A stretch of DNA of 64,000 nucleotides from Candidatus Rhodoferax bjergmarkensis. Its GTDB lineage: Bacteria; Pseudomonadota; Gammaproteobacteria; Burkholderiales; Burkholderiaceae_C. Shown here piece after piece: positions 32,905 through 42,309 of this stretch (positions within the stretch are counted from its first letter, which is position 1; every line of letters begins with the position of its first letter). Location of the stretch: contig JADJFX010000035.1 of NCBI GenBank assembly GCA_016708345.1, positions 1 through 64,000 of the forward strand, in the 5' to 3' direction. The notes beneath the pieces were generated by a model, which saw only the letters and a list, made by a program, of their open reading frames with translations, ran no database searches and was not told the origin of the DNA. The position numbers were made by a program, and so were the translations under genes.

Positions 32905-34167
32905 ATGCACTTAAACGAACTCAAGGCACTGCACGTGTCCGAAGTCCTCAAGCAAGCCGAAGAGCTTGAAATTGAAAACACCGGTCGGATGCGCAAGCAG
33001 GAGCTGATGTTCGCCATCATCAAAAAGCGCGCCCGTGCCGGCGAGCAGATCATTGCCGATGGTGTGCTGGAAATTTTGCCCGATGGTTTTGGTTTCTTAC
33101 GCAGCCCCGACACCAGCTTCACCGCCTCGACGGACGACATCTACATCAGCCCCAGCCAAGTGCGCCGCTTCAATCTGCACACCGGCGACATGATCGAAGG
33201 CGAGGTCCGCACCCCCAAGGATGGCGAGCGCTACTTTGCACTGAACAAGCTAGACCGGGTGAACGGCGGCGGGCCGGAAGAAAACAAACACAAAGTGATG
33301 TTCGAGAACTTGACGCCTTTGTTCCCCAAGGTGCAAATGCGCCTGGAGCAGGACAACAAGAGCGACGAGAACATCACCGGCCGCATCATTGACATCATCG
33401 CCCCCATTGGCAAAGGCCAGCGTGCCCTGTTGGTGGCCCCGCCCAAAAGCGGCAAGACGGTGATGATGCAGCACATTGCCCACGCCATTTCCGCCAACTA
33501 CCCTGACAGCCACATGATGGTACTGTTGGTGGACGAGCGCCCAGAAGAGGTGACCGAGATGCAGCGTACCGTCAAGGGCGAGGTGATTGCCTCCACTTTT
33601 GACGAACCCGCCGCCCGCCATGTGCACGTGGCCGAAATGGTGATTGAGCGTGCCAAGCGTCTGGTCGAGCTAAAAAAAGACGTGGTGATTTTGCTCGATT
33701 CCATCACCCGGCTGGCCCGCGCCTACAACAACGTGGTTCCTTCATCCGGCAAGGTACTGACCGGCGGTGTGGACTCCAACGCCTTGCAGCGCCCCAAGCG
33801 CTTTCTGGGTGCCGCGCGCAATGTGGAAGAAGGCGGCTCGCTGACCATTATCGCTACTGCTTTGGTAGACACCGGCAGCCGCATGGACGAGGTGATCTTT
33901 GAAGAATTCAAGGGTACCGGCAACAGCGAAATCCACCTGGATCGCCGCCTGTACGAAAAACGCGTGTTCCCCTCCATTCAGCTCAACCGCAGCGGCACCC
34001 GCCGCGAAGAGTTATTGCTCGCACCAGACATACTGCAAAAAACCCGCATCCTGCGCCAGTTCATCTACAACATGGACGAGGTCGAAGCGATGGAAATGGT
34101 GCTCAAGCAAATGAAGGCCACCAAGACCAACAACGAATTCTTCGAGATGATGCGCAGGGGTGGCTAG
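32905..34167 (+). CDS. rho: Transcription termination factor Rho
   Basis: Rho is the hexameric ATP-dependent RNA helicase that ends transcripts. The 420-residue length is normal. Seen are the N-terminal domain (MHLNELKALHVSEVLKQAEE), the RNA-binding cold-shock-like domain (GVLEILPDGFGFLRSPDTSF), the Walker A APPKSGKTV, Walker B VVILLDSITRLARAYN, and RELLLAPDILQKTRI-like and NNEFFEMM near the end. The ATG at 32905 matches the family start. The stop is followed directly by the 84-bp tandem repeats and then rpmE2. Confidence 0.98.
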   Translation: MHLNELKALHVSEVLKQAEELEIENTGRMRKQELMFAIIKKRARAGEQIIADGVLEILPDGFGFLRSPDTSFTASTDDIYISPSQVRRFNLHTGDMIEGEVRTPKDGERYFALNKLDRVNGGGPEENKHKVMFENLTPLFPKVQMRLEQDNKSDENITGRIIDIIAPIGKGQRALLVAPPKSGKTVMMQHIAHAISANYPDSHMMVLLVDERPEEVTEMQRTVKGEVIASTFDEPAARHVHVAEMVIERAKRLVELKKDVVILLDSITRLARAYNNVVPSSGKVLTGGVDSNALQRPKRFLGAARNVEEGGSLTIIATALVDTGSRMDEVIFEEFKGTGNSEIHLDRRLYEKRVFPSIQLNRSGTRREELLLAPDILQKTRILRQFIYNMDEVEAMEMVLKQMKATKTNNEFFEMMRRGG

Positions 34168-34171
34168 AGAT

Positions 34172-34463
34172 GTTGCCCCCACGGTTGCTCACTTCGTGTG
34201 CGCCCTGCCCCCCGAGGGGGACGCATTTCGCCTAGGGGCGGCCCGGCGGCGAAACATGGCCCCAACGGTTGCTCACTTCGTGTGCGCCCTGCCCCCCGAG
34301 GGGGACGCATTTCGCCTAGGGGCGGCCCGGCGGCGAAACATGGCCCCAACGGTTGCTCACTTCGTGTGCGCCCTACCCCCCGAGGGGGACGCATTTCGCC
34401 CTCGTGGAGGTCCGCAAGGGCATCCACGACATGGGGCGGCCCGGCGGCGAAACATTGCCCCCA
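34172..34463 (+). repeat. 84-bp tandem repeat, three copies, between rho and rpmE2
   Basis: Copies start at ACGGTTGCTC at 34181, 34265 and 34349, exactly 84 bases apart. Each has CTCACTTCGTGTGCGCCCT, a strong hairpin CCCCCCGAGGGGG, then GGGGCGGCCCGGCGGCGAAA. The third copy carries an insertion of about 30 bases (GAGGTCCGCAAGGGCATCCA). Because 84 is a multiple of three, both strands stay open, but the translated repeat looks like no known protein and has no clear start signal. Confidence 0.9.
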
Positions 34464-34596
34464 AGAGTCGGCGGATGCCGAGGCCGCAAATAGCGTCCTG
34501 CCCCCGATTCAATATTTTGTATAATCCAAAGCTTTTCGCGGCAAGTAAGTCAGATGGTCTGGCTCGGCTACCGCAACTGACCACAAGGAAGAGATC

Positions 34597-34854
34597 ATGA
34601 AAGAAGGCATTCACCCCAACTACCGCGAAGTTTGTTTCCAGGACATGTCCAATGGCTTCAAATTCGTGACCCGCTCTTGCGCCAATGCCAAAGAGATGAT
34701 CGAGATGGAAGACGGTCGCAAGCTGCCTTTGTACAAGCTTGACACCACCAGCGAGTCGCACCCCTTCTACACCGGCACACAAAAATCCGTGGACAACATG
34801 GGTGGCCGCGTAGAAAAATTCCGCAATCGCTTCGGCAAGACTGCTGCAAAATAA
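34597..34854 (+). CDS. rpmE2: 50S ribosomal protein L31 type B
   Basis: This 85-residue L31 begins MKEGIHPNYREVCFQDMSNG and has FKFVTRSC, then SHPFYTGTQKSVDNMGGRVE. It lacks the C-x2-C zinc ligands of L31 type A, so it is the zinc-free type B form that replaces L31 when zinc is low. The ATG at 34597 has AAGGAAGAG upstream. A terminator follows. Confidence 0.95.
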   Translation: MKEGIHPNYREVCFQDMSNGFKFVTRSCANAKEMIEMEDGRKLPLYKLDTTSESHPFYTGTQKSVDNMGGRVEKFRNRFGKTAAK

Positions 34855-34885
34855 GCCGACTATTAAGCTGGCAAATGTTTTTTGC

Positions 34886-34919
34886 AAAAGGCAGCCCGGT
34901 TTACCGTGCTGCCTTTTTT
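34886..34919 (+). terminator. rpmE2 terminator
   Basis: AAAAGGCAGC and GCTGCCTTTTTT form a 10-bp stem with a short loop, then a T run, 32 bases after the stop. Confidence 0.9.
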
Positions 34920-34954
34920 AATTTCAGCCACCTTTGCGCCACCCGCTCTCCCGT

Positions 34955-36685
34955 GTGAACCAGCCCACTCCCGCCATTGTTGCCCAGGCCGCCGTGCGCC
35001 GTTTGCCGCGCTTGGCGCTGCTGCTGCTTTGCTTTGCCTATGTGCTGGCGGGATTCCTGGGCCGAGAGCCTTGGAAAAGCGCCGACATGATGTCCTTCGG
35101 CTACATGGCTGAACTGGCCCTGGGTGCGACCGACTGGCTGGCCCCCCGGTTGATGGGCATGCCCCCCGAGGTCGAGGCCCTGTTGCCCTATTGGTTGGGT
35201 GCCTGGGCCATGCAGCTCGCTCCGACCTGGATGGAGCCAGACTTTGCCGTACGCATTCCATTCGGACTGCTGATGACATTAACCCTGTTTGCCACCTGGT
35301 ACGGCACTTTTGATCTGGCACGCAACCCACATGCGCAGCCCGTAGCATTTGCCTTTGGCGGCGAAGCCTTGCCGCCCGACTACGCACGCGCCATGGCCGA
35401 TGGTGGCCTGCTGGCCTTTTTGGCTTGTCTTGGTCTGGCCCAACTTTCCCACGAAACCACCCCAGCACTGGCCCAACTTTGCTTTACCGCCCTGACCTTT
35501 TACGCCATCGCCGCGCTGCCGTACCGCAAGCGCGTCCCCATGGCTGCCGCTGTATTGGGCTTGACGGGGCTGGCGCTGTCAGGCGCACCGTCTATGGCCA
35601 TCCTGTTTGGCGCTGGCAGCGCCCTGATTCATCTGCTCGATCGCTCCCCCGAGCCCGACAAAATTGTGCGCAAGGGCATGTGGGCAGCCGGTATTGCACT
35701 TCTCACCCTGCTGGTCGCACTGCTGTGCTTTTGGCTTGATTTGTGGCGATGGCGCATCGACCTGCCTGAGGCCAAGCTGAAAGAGTGGCGCGGCCTGGGT
35801 CGATTGCTGCTGTGGTTCACGTGGCCCGCCTGGCCGCTGGCGCTTTGGACTTTGTGGCGCTGGCGCCATCAACTGATGCAAGGCCTGATGCCAAGTCGCC
35901 ATCTGGCCTTGCCGCTGTGGTTTGCCTCAGTCGCCATCGGGGCCACTCTGACCACCGCCTCGGCGGACCGCTCCTTGCTGCTGGCCCTGCCGGCTTTGGC
36001 GGCATTGGCTGCGTTTTCACTGCCCACGCTGGAGCGCAGCGTTTCAGCCCTGATCGACTGGTTCACCCTGATCTTTTTTTCGGGTTGCGGCATCATCATC
36101 TGGGTGATCTGGATTTCCCTGCAAACCGGTGTCCCCAAGCAGCCTGCGGCCAACGTGGCGCGATTGGCCCCGGGGTTTGAACACAGCTTTTCACTTACTC
36201 CATTTTTGATAGCTGTCGGCGCAACACTGGCTTGGGCTTGGCTGGTGAAATGGCGAGTTGGCAGGCACCGGGCCGCCATCTGGAAAAGCTTGGTTCTGCC
36301 AGCAGGCGGAACTGTATTGTGCTGGTTATTGCTCATGACCCTGTGGCTGCCGATGCTGGACTTTGCCCGGGGCTACACCACCTTGGTGCAGCGTGCGATG
36401 ACCGTCATGCAGCAGCCAAGCTGCGCTCACGCACACGGTCTCAATCGCAGTCAGATTGCTGCCTTTCAATTCCATGGTCCGGTACGGGTCAAGCCGGTGG
36501 ATTCGCATGTTAAATGTGCTTGGCTGATCATCGACAAGGAGGCCATCAAAGACATTCCTATCACCTTCGATTTAACGCCATGGACCTTGCGCAGCACCCT
36601 GCGCCACCCAGCTGACCGAAACGAAAATTTGCTGCTCTACCAGCGTATATCGTCAGCCAAGCTGCCGGACACGACTGGCCGGTAA
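34955..36685 (+). CDS. Polytopic membrane protein, ArnT/GT39-like glycosyltransferase
   Basis: This 576-residue protein has about ten hydrophobic segments. It includes a first span LLLLCFAYVLAGFLGREPWK with SADMMSFGYMAE, which resembles the acidic loop of ArnT/PMT-type lipid-linked sugar transferases. Later spans include ALLTLLVALLCFWLDLWRW and LTPFLIAVGATLAWAWLV, and the C-terminal periplasmic part is short. The acceptor and donor are unknown. A TTG at 34934 adds seven residues; the GTG at 34955 is chosen. The end overlaps the convergent phoR end by 33 bases. Confidence 0.5.
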   Translation: MNQPTPAIVAQAAVRRLPRLALLLLCFAYVLAGFLGREPWKSADMMSFGYMAELALGATDWLAPRLMGMPPEVEALLPYWLGAWAMQLAPTWMEPDFAVRIPFGLLMTLTLFATWYGTFDLARNPHAQPVAFAFGGEALPPDYARAMADGGLLAFLACLGLAQLSHETTPALAQLCFTALTFYAIAALPYRKRVPMAAAVLGLTGLALSGAPSMAILFGAGSALIHLLDRSPEPDKIVRKGMWAAGIALLTLLVALLCFWLDLWRWRIDLPEAKLKEWRGLGRLLLWFTWPAWPLALWTLWRWRHQLMQGLMPSRHLALPLWFASVAIGATLTTASADRSLLLALPALAALAAFSLPTLERSVSALIDWFTLIFFSGCGIIIWVIWISLQTGVPKQPAANVARLAPGFEHSFSLTPFLIAVGATLAWAWLVKWRVGRHRAAIWKSLVLPAGGTVLCWLLLMTLWLPMLDFARGYTTLVQRAMTVMQQPSCAHAHGLNRSQIAAFQFHGPVRVKPVDSHVKCAWLIIDKEAIKDIPITFDLTPWTLRSTLRHPADRNENLLLYQRISSAKLPDTTGR

Positions 36686-37987
36686 GGTAATCGTGAACAC
36701 TGAGCCCTTGCCCAAGGTGCTCTCAATACTCAGCTCTGCGCCATGGCGCTGCAGCACATGCTTGACAATGGCCAAACCCAAACCCGTGCCGCCGGTATCA
36801 CGCGAGCGGCTCCGGTCTACCCGGTAAAACCTCTCGGTCAGGCGTGGGATGTGTTCAGCTGCAATGCCCGGACCAGTGTCCAACACCGACAACTCAGCAC
36901 TGCCATCGGGCAAAATTCGAGCTCGCACATGAATTTTTCCACCCGGCGGGGTGTAACGAATGGCATTGCTCATCAAGTTGCTCATGGCACTGAACAGCTC
37001 ATTGGCAGCACCCGAAATTTCGGCATTTGGAGCGGCGTCAAAAACAAGTTGATGTGCAAGTTCGGTTGCTGGATTCAACACGGAAGCCAGCGCGTGGCCG
37101 TCGCGCTCGAGTTGGCGCATGAGTGTGGGCATTGACGTCCACTCCAGCACACCGGGCAAAGGACTACCCTCCAGCCGTGAGAGCGTCAACAAGTCGCTGA
37201 CCAGTGTCTGCATACGGTCGGCCTGTTGCGACATCAAGGCCAAATAGCGCTCACGCTGCTGATCTGCCAAAGGCAAGGTCTGCAGAGTCTCGACAAACCC
37301 AGCCAGCACGGTCAGCGGGGTACGAATTTCATGCGACACATTGGCTACAAAATCGCGCCGCATGGCCTCGGCCTGCTCCAGCGCAGTGACATCCCGCGAC
37401 AACAGCAACAACCGCCCTTGGCCATAGGGGTGAAGGTGAACTGACAACTTGACCGGGTGCGAAGGTGTGCTTTGACGCCCCGACATCAGGAGTTCACTCA
37501 AAAAATCATGGCTAGCAAAATAGTTCACAAAACCGGGGTCGCGCACCAGATTGCCAAAATGTTGAAGCAGGTCGCGCTGGGCATCCAGGCCAAAATGACT
37601 GGCTGCAATTTGGTTGAACCATTCAATGCGCCCCTGAGAATCGAGCAGCACCACGCCATTGGGTGATGCCTGCAATGCAGCCAGAAAATCCTGCAGCCGA
37701 TTTTCGCTCTCTAGTGTCATTTTTTCGCGCGCCCGCATCAGGCGTCGAACCCGGTCAGACACTTCACCCCACAGACCTGTTTTCAGCGCCAAGGTGGAAG
37801 CATCACCCATGCGCAGCCATTCAAGAAACTGCACACCGCGCGAGAGGTCAATCAGAAACCAGCACAAACCACCCACAATGACACCCGCCAACGCACCCGT
37901 CAGCCAAGCAGCCTGTGAAACGACAAACCCACCTATCAGCCCTCCAGCAAGCTGACACAAGAGAAATGAAACAATGCGCCACACCAT
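36653..37987 (-). CDS. phoR: Phosphate sensor histidine kinase PhoR
   Basis: PhoR phosphorylates PhoB when phosphate is low. This 444-residue kinase has two N-terminal spans (IVSFLLCQLAGGLIGGFVV; ALAGVIVGGLCWFLIDLS), a PAS domain (ASPNGVVLLDSQGRIEWFNQ), the HisKA box FVANVSHEIRTPLTVLAGFV with His219, and the HATPase with NLMSNAIRYTPPGG, LDTGPGIAAEHIPRL, and GGTGLGLAIVKHVLQRHG. It follows phoB, on the same strand. Its 3' end overlaps the convergent membrane-protein gene by 33 bases. Confidence 0.95.
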   Translation of the reverse strand: MVWRIVSFLLCQLAGGLIGGFVVSQAAWLTGALAGVIVGGLCWFLIDLSRGVQFLEWLRMGDASTLALKTGLWGEVSDRVRRLMRAREKMTLESENRLQDFLAALQASPNGVVLLDSQGRIEWFNQIAASHFGLDAQRDLLQHFGNLVRDPGFVNYFASHDFLSELLMSGRQSTPSHPVKLSVHLHPYGQGRLLLLSRDVTALEQAEAMRRDFVANVSHEIRTPLTVLAGFVETLQTLPLADQQRERYLALMSQQADRMQTLVSDLLTLSRLEGSPLPGVLEWTSMPTLMRQLERDGHALASVLNPATELAHQLVFDAAPNAEISGAANELFSAMSNLMSNAIRYTPPGGKIHVRARILPDGSAELSVLDTGPGIAAEHIPRLTERFYRVDRSRSRDTGGTGLGLAIVKHVLQRHGAELSIESTLGKGSVFTITLPASRVRQLG

Positions 37988-38039
37988 GGTCAGCTCAAGA
38001 CAAGTGGCAAGCGGGCAACATCCGTCACCCGGTTTCCAA

Positions 38040-38771
38040 TCAAACGCCCACCTGGGAAGGCGCAGCCCCTGAGGTCGGCTGGGCCGCCTGAGCCGTTAAA
38101 CGGTAGCCAGCACCGCGCACGGTTTCTATCATGTGGCCAGCAGTGCCCAGCGCCTCGCGCAAACGTTTGACGTGGACATCCACCGTGCGTTCTTCAATGA
38201 ACACGTGGTCACCCCACACTTTGTCCAGCAGCTGGGAACGGCTGTGCACGCGCTCGGCATGTTTCATCAGGTAATGAAGGAGCTTGAACTCAGTCGGACC
38301 AAGTTTGAGCATGTTTGCGCCAAACGAAACGCGGTAAGTGGCGGAATCGAGCATGAGCCCGCCAATTGAAACAACACCCCCGGCCTGTTCAGGCGCTCGC
38401 CGACGCAACACGGCACGCACTCTGGCCAGCAATTCCTTGGTGGAAAAAGGTTTGGCAATGTAGTCGTCAGCCCCTGCATCCAAGCCAGCCACCCGGTCTG
38501 ACTCATCGCCACGGGCGGTCAACATAATAATGGGAACCGCCTTGGTCCGCGGATTTGCGCGCCAGCGTTTGGCCAATGTCAAGCCGCTCTCACCAGGCAG
38601 CATCCAGTCCAGCAGAACAACATCCGGCAGCACAGCATCGAGTTCGCGCTGGGCCGAAACACTGTCCATGGCCCAAGTCGGACGAAAACCATTGTGGCGC
38701 AAGTTGATCGCGATCAATTCGGCAATGGCCGGCTCATCTTCAACAATCAGAACGCCCGGTTGATTTCTCAT
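38040..38771 (-). CDS. phoB: Phosphate response regulator PhoB
   Basis: This 243-residue OmpR-type regulator has the receiver with the phospho-acceptor Asp in DVVLLDWMLPGESGLTLAKR and a conserved K in YIAKPFS. The winged-helix domain includes FKLLHYLMKHAERVHSRSQL and ERTVDVHVKRLREALGTAGH. It binds Pho boxes such as those at 43420 and 46190. The start overlaps the phoU stop (ATGA). Confidence 0.96.
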   Translation of the reverse strand: MRNQPGVLIVEDEPAIAELIAINLRHNGFRPTWAMDSVSAQRELDAVLPDVVLLDWMLPGESGLTLAKRWRANPRTKAVPIIMLTARGDESDRVAGLDAGADDYIAKPFSTKELLARVRAVLRRRAPEQAGGVVSIGGLMLDSATYRVSFGANMLKLGPTEFKLLHYLMKHAERVHSRSQLLDKVWGDHVFIEERTVDVHVKRLREALGTAGHMIETVRGAGYRLTAQAAQPTSGAAPSQVGV

Positions 38772-39469
38772 TTCAGCACCGATTCGACCTGTTCAATTGA
38801 GGTGTGCCGAACGTCTGCACCTTTGACCACATAAATGATGAACTCGGCAATATTTTTGGCATGGTCACCAATGCGTTCAATGGCTTTTGCCAAAAAGAGC
38901 AAATCCAGACTTGGCGAGATCATGCGCGGGTCTTCCATCATGTAGGTGATCAGCTTGCGCACAAAGCCATCAAACTCTTTGTCAATCAGATCATCTTCTT
39001 TCAAAATCGACACCGCTGCTGCTGTGTCGAGCCGTGCAAATGCATCCAACGCCTTGCGCAGCAAACCGGAGGCCATGTCGGCCGCCACCCGCAGTTCCAG
39101 CGAGGGCAGTGCGCGGGGAGAACCGCTGTTGATGATGGAACGCACCATGCGGGCGATTTTTTCGGCCTCATCACCCACGCGTTCCAGGTTCGCGGTGGTT
39201 TTTGAAATGGCAATCAAGAGACGAAGGTCTCGCGCTGTAGGCTGGCGACGGGCAATGATGCTCGACAGTTCGCGGTCGATATCGACCTCCATTGCATTGA
39301 CACGCGCTTCGGTGGCGGTCACCTGATTGGCCACATCGACACTGAACTGCGACAACGCGTAAATGGCCTGACGAATCTGCGACTCCACCAGCCCCCCGAG
39401 TTCCATGACCCGAGTGGAGACGGCGCTGAGTTCGCTGTCGAACTGGGTGGAAAGATGTTTTTCAGGCAT
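38768..39469 (-). CDS. phoU: Phosphate transport regulator PhoU
   Basis: PhoU links the Pst transporter to PhoR and damps the Pho response. This 233-residue protein has two PhoU repeats, the second with RISPSLDLLFLAKAIERIGD-like signature (MISPSLDLLFLAKAIERIGD, HAKNIAEFIIYV). The first has DLRLLIAISKTTANLERVGD. It follows pstB with 67 bases between and overlaps phoB by four bases. Confidence 0.96.
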   Translation of the reverse strand: MPEKHLSTQFDSELSAVSTRVMELGGLVESQIRQAIYALSQFSVDVANQVTATEARVNAMEVDIDRELSSIIARRQPTARDLRLLIAISKTTANLERVGDEAEKIARMVRSIINSGSPRALPSLELRVAADMASGLLRKALDAFARLDTAAAVSILKEDDLIDKEFDGFVRKLITYMMEDPRMISPSLDLLFLAKAIERIGDHAKNIAEFIIYVVKGADVRHTSIEQVESVLK

Positions 39470-39536
39470 TTTGTTCCTCTAAATATGTTGAGTGCTGCGC
39501 TGGTTCGCTTCGCGTAGCTGCGCACTATGGCGCAAG

Positions 39537-40316
39537 TTATCCAAACCGGCCCGTAATGTAGTCTTCAGTTTCCTTGCGCGTAGGTTTGAAGAACATCTGC
39601 TCAGTCGAACCAAACTCCATCAAATCACCCAAGTACATGTAGGCGGTGTAGTCGCTGCAACGCGCCGCCTGCTGCATGTTGTGCGTCACGATGACCACCG
39701 TGTAATCGCTCTTGAGTTCGGTAATCAATTCTTCAACTTTGGCCGTCGAGATGGGATCGAGTGCTGAGCAAGGTTCGTCCAGCAGCAAAACTTCTGGCTT
39801 GATCGCAATGCCGCGCGCAATGCACAGACGCTGCTGCTGACCGCCCGAGAGGCTGGAGCCGCTTTGGTTCAATTTGTCTTTGACTTCGGTCCACAAGGCC
39901 GCTTTGCGCAGCGCCCACTCGACGCGCTCATCCATGTCTGTTGCGCCAAGCGACTCAAACAATTTGACACCGAAAGCGATGTTGTCGTAGATCGACATCG
40001 GAAAAGGAGTTGGTTTTTGAAAAACCATGCCGACCTTGGCGCGCAACAGCGCCACGTCTTTTTTGCTGGTCAACAGGTTTTCACCGTCCAACAAAATTTC
40101 GCCTTGGGCTCTTTGCTCCGGGTACAACTCAAACATGCGGTTGAACACACGCAGCAAGGTCGATTTTCCACAGCCTGAGGGGCCGATGAAAGCCGTCACC
40201 CGGTGCTCCGGAATTTCAAGATTGATGCCTTTGAGCGCGTGAAACTTGCCATAGTAAAAGTCCAGATTCTTGACAGAAATCTTGGTCTTTTCAGGAGTTG
40301 TGACAGCTGTATTCAT
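39537..40316 (-). CDS. pstB: Phosphate ABC transporter ATP-binding protein
   Basis: This 259-residue ABC ATPase has Walker A FIGPSGCGKSTLLRVFNRM, the signature LSGGQQQRLCIARGIAI, and Walker B VLLLDEPCSALDPIS. VIVTHNMQQAARCSDYTAYM and YLGDLMEFGSTEQMF near the end are typical of PstB. It powers phosphate import with PstA and PstC. Confidence 0.97.
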   Translation of the reverse strand: MNTAVTTPEKTKISVKNLDFYYGKFHALKGINLEIPEHRVTAFIGPSGCGKSTLLRVFNRMFELYPEQRAQGEILLDGENLLTSKKDVALLRAKVGMVFQKPTPFPMSIYDNIAFGVKLFESLGATDMDERVEWALRKAALWTEVKDKLNQSGSSLSGGQQQRLCIARGIAIKPEVLLLDEPCSALDPISTAKVEELITELKSDYTVVIVTHNMQQAARCSDYTAYMYLGDLMEFGSTEQMFFKPTRKETEDYITGRFG

Positions 40317-40352
40317 AGTTCGCTTGATCTCGTAAATTAAGGTGTGGTTCGC

Positions 40353-41234
40353 TCAAATTTTGGTACGGGTCAATACCCGGGCCAAAATATTCAAACCCAG
40401 AACGGCAGCCGTGATGAGAAAAACGCCTGCCCAAGCCAGTTGTTGCCAGTTTTCATACGGGCTCATGGCGAATTTGAAAATGGTTACCGGCAGGCTGGCC
40501 ATCGGCTCACCCAGGCTGGAAGTCCAGAACTGATTGCTCAGGGCCGTAAACAGCAAGGGTGCTGTTTCACCCGCAATACGGGCCACCGCCAGCAACACCC
40601 CGGTAATCACACCTGCGCGGGCAGCCCGCAGCGTGATGCTCAAAATCACTTTCCACTTTGGTGCACCCAGCGCATAGGCCGCCTCACGCAAACCGGCCGG
40701 AACCAGTTGCAGCATATTCTCAGTGGTACGAATGACCACAGGAATCACGATCAGCGCCAAGGCCATGATGCCCGCATAGCCTGAAAAGGTTTTAAAACGC
40801 GTCACCACAACAGCGTAAACAAACAAACCAATCACGATGGACGGGGCTGACAACAAGATGTCGTTGACAAATCGTGTGACTTCAGCCAACCAGCCCTTGG
40901 TATCGAACTCGGCCAGGTAAATACCCGCCATCACACCAATTGGCGTCCCCACAAAGGTGGCCAACATCACCATCAGGAACGAGCCATAAATGGCATTGGC
41001 CAAACCACCTGCATCGTTCGGGGGCGGCGTCATCTGGGTCAAGGTGCCCAGTGTCAGCCCGCCCACGCCCAATCGGACCGTTTCAAACAAAATCCAGCAC
41101 AACCAGAAGAGTCCAAAGGACATGGCCAACATGGACATCGTCAGCGCGATGCGATTGACTTGTTTACGCTTTGAATAGCGAGACAGGCGAGCCTTCTCGG
41201 AAGCAGGTGTTTGAAGCATTGCAGCGCCAGTCAT
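40353..41234 (-). CDS. pstA: Phosphate ABC transporter permease PstA
   Basis: This 293-residue permease has about six spans. The binding-protein-dependent transport signature lies in EAAYALGAPKWKVILSITLR, and the usual PstA elements GIYLAEFDTKGWLAEVTRFV and LLSAPSIVIGLFVYAVVV are present. The start overlaps the pstC stop (ATGA). Confidence 0.95.
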   Translation of the reverse strand: MTGAAMLQTPASEKARLSRYSKRKQVNRIALTMSMLAMSFGLFWLCWILFETVRLGVGGLTLGTLTQMTPPPNDAGGLANAIYGSFLMVMLATFVGTPIGVMAGIYLAEFDTKGWLAEVTRFVNDILLSAPSIVIGLFVYAVVVTRFKTFSGYAGIMALALIVIPVVIRTTENMLQLVPAGLREAAYALGAPKWKVILSITLRAARAGVITGVLLAVARIAGETAPLLFTALSNQFWTSSLGEPMASLPVTIFKFAMSPYENWQQLAWAGVFLITAAVLGLNILARVLTRTKI

Positions 41235-42262
41235 GTCTTGGCTCCTTCATTTTTCTTGAGTTGAGACAACAGCAGTTTGGAAAGTGCCAGCACCACAAAA
41301 GTGATGAAAAACAAAACCAGACCCAGGTACATCAGGGACGCCTGATGCAAACCCGCACCGGCTTCGGCAAATTCATTGGCCAATGCAGAGGTAATGCTGT
41401 TGGCAGCCTGAAACAGGCTCAAGGAATCGAGTTGGTTGAAGTTGCCAATGACAAAAGTTACCGCCATGGTCTCGCCAATGGCACGACCCAGCCCCAGCAT
41501 GATGCCGCCAATGACACCGGTCTTGGTGTAGGGCAACACGACCGTTGAAACAACCTCCCAAGTGGTGGCACCCAAGCCATAAGCCGATTCTTTGAGCAAA
41601 GGCGGGGTGACTTCAAACACATCCCGCATCACCGCAGCAATAAAGGGAATGATCATGATGGCCAAAATAATGCCGGCCGACAAAATACCGATGCCAACCG
41701 GGGGGCCCGAAAAGAAGGCTCCCATAAAGGGAACGCCCTTGAACATGCCCTGCAAAGGCTGCTGTACATAGGTGGCCAGTATGGGGCTGAACACCAGCAA
41801 ACCCCACATGCCATACACAATGGAAGGAATCGCCGCCAGCAATTCAATGGCCGTACCCAAAGGGCGTTTGAGCCAGGCCGGCGCAAGCTCCGTTAAAAAC
41901 AAGGCAATACCAAAACTCACAGGTACGGCAATGAGCAAGGCGATGAAAGATGTCATCAAGGTGCCATAAATCATCACCAAGCCGCCGAATTCTTCCTTTA
42001 CAGGGTCCCAAGTGGTGCTGGTAAGAAAGCTAAAGCCATATTTGTCAATGGCAGGCCAGGCGTTGATGGTTAGCGACACCAAAATGGCAATCAACATGCC
42101 CAGTGTGAACAGGGCCGCACCTTTGGCCACCCAGCCAAAGATGCGGTCCGCCATGGGGCCCGAACGGGGCGCTTTTTTTGAAGGAGGATTGGTCATGACA
42201 CGTCCAGAAGATCCTGCTGACTGGTTGAAGGGCATCTCACTTGCCGGAAGTGTAGTTGACAC
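41231..42262 (-). CDS. pstC: Phosphate ABC transporter permease PstC
   Basis: This 343-residue permease has six spans. Motifs include IALFLTELAPAWLKRPLGTA with IELLAAIPSIVYGMWGLLVF, and the EAA-type loop KESAYGLGATTWEVVSTVVL. The N-terminal 40 residues are soluble. It starts at GTG 42262; an ATG at 42196 (MTNPPSKK) is an alternative start. It lies 47 bases after pstS. Confidence 0.95.
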   Translation of the reverse strand: MSTTLPASEMPFNQSAGSSGRVMTNPPSKKAPRSGPMADRIFGWVAKGAALFTLGMLIAILVSLTINAWPAIDKYGFSFLTSTTWDPVKEEFGGLVMIYGTLMTSFIALLIAVPVSFGIALFLTELAPAWLKRPLGTAIELLAAIPSIVYGMWGLLVFSPILATYVQQPLQGMFKGVPFMGAFFSGPPVGIGILSAGIILAIMIIPFIAAVMRDVFEVTPPLLKESAYGLGATTWEVVSTVVLPYTKTGVIGGIMLGLGRAIGETMAVTFVIGNFNQLDSLSLFQAANSITSALANEFAEAGAGLHQASLMYLGLVLFFITFVVLALSKLLLSQLKKNEGAKT

Positions 42263-42309
42263 AAACTTACTCCTTTGACCGTATCACGGGGTTGGATTTA
42301 ACTCAGGCC

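Noticed and set aside
34172..34463. CRISPR array
   Set aside because: Repeats are directly adjacent 84-bp units with no variable spacers and no cas genes nearby.
34160..34600. Open frame through the 84-bp repeats as a repetitive protein (VAHFVCALPPEGDAFRLGAA)
   Set aside because: No ribosome-binding site, the frame is open only because the unit is a multiple of three, and both strands are open equally.
36190..36240. Dispersed-repeat copy in the ArnT-like gene (TTTTTGATAGCTGTCGGCGC)
   Set aside because: Only the left half matches; the right half is absent, so chance cannot be excluded.
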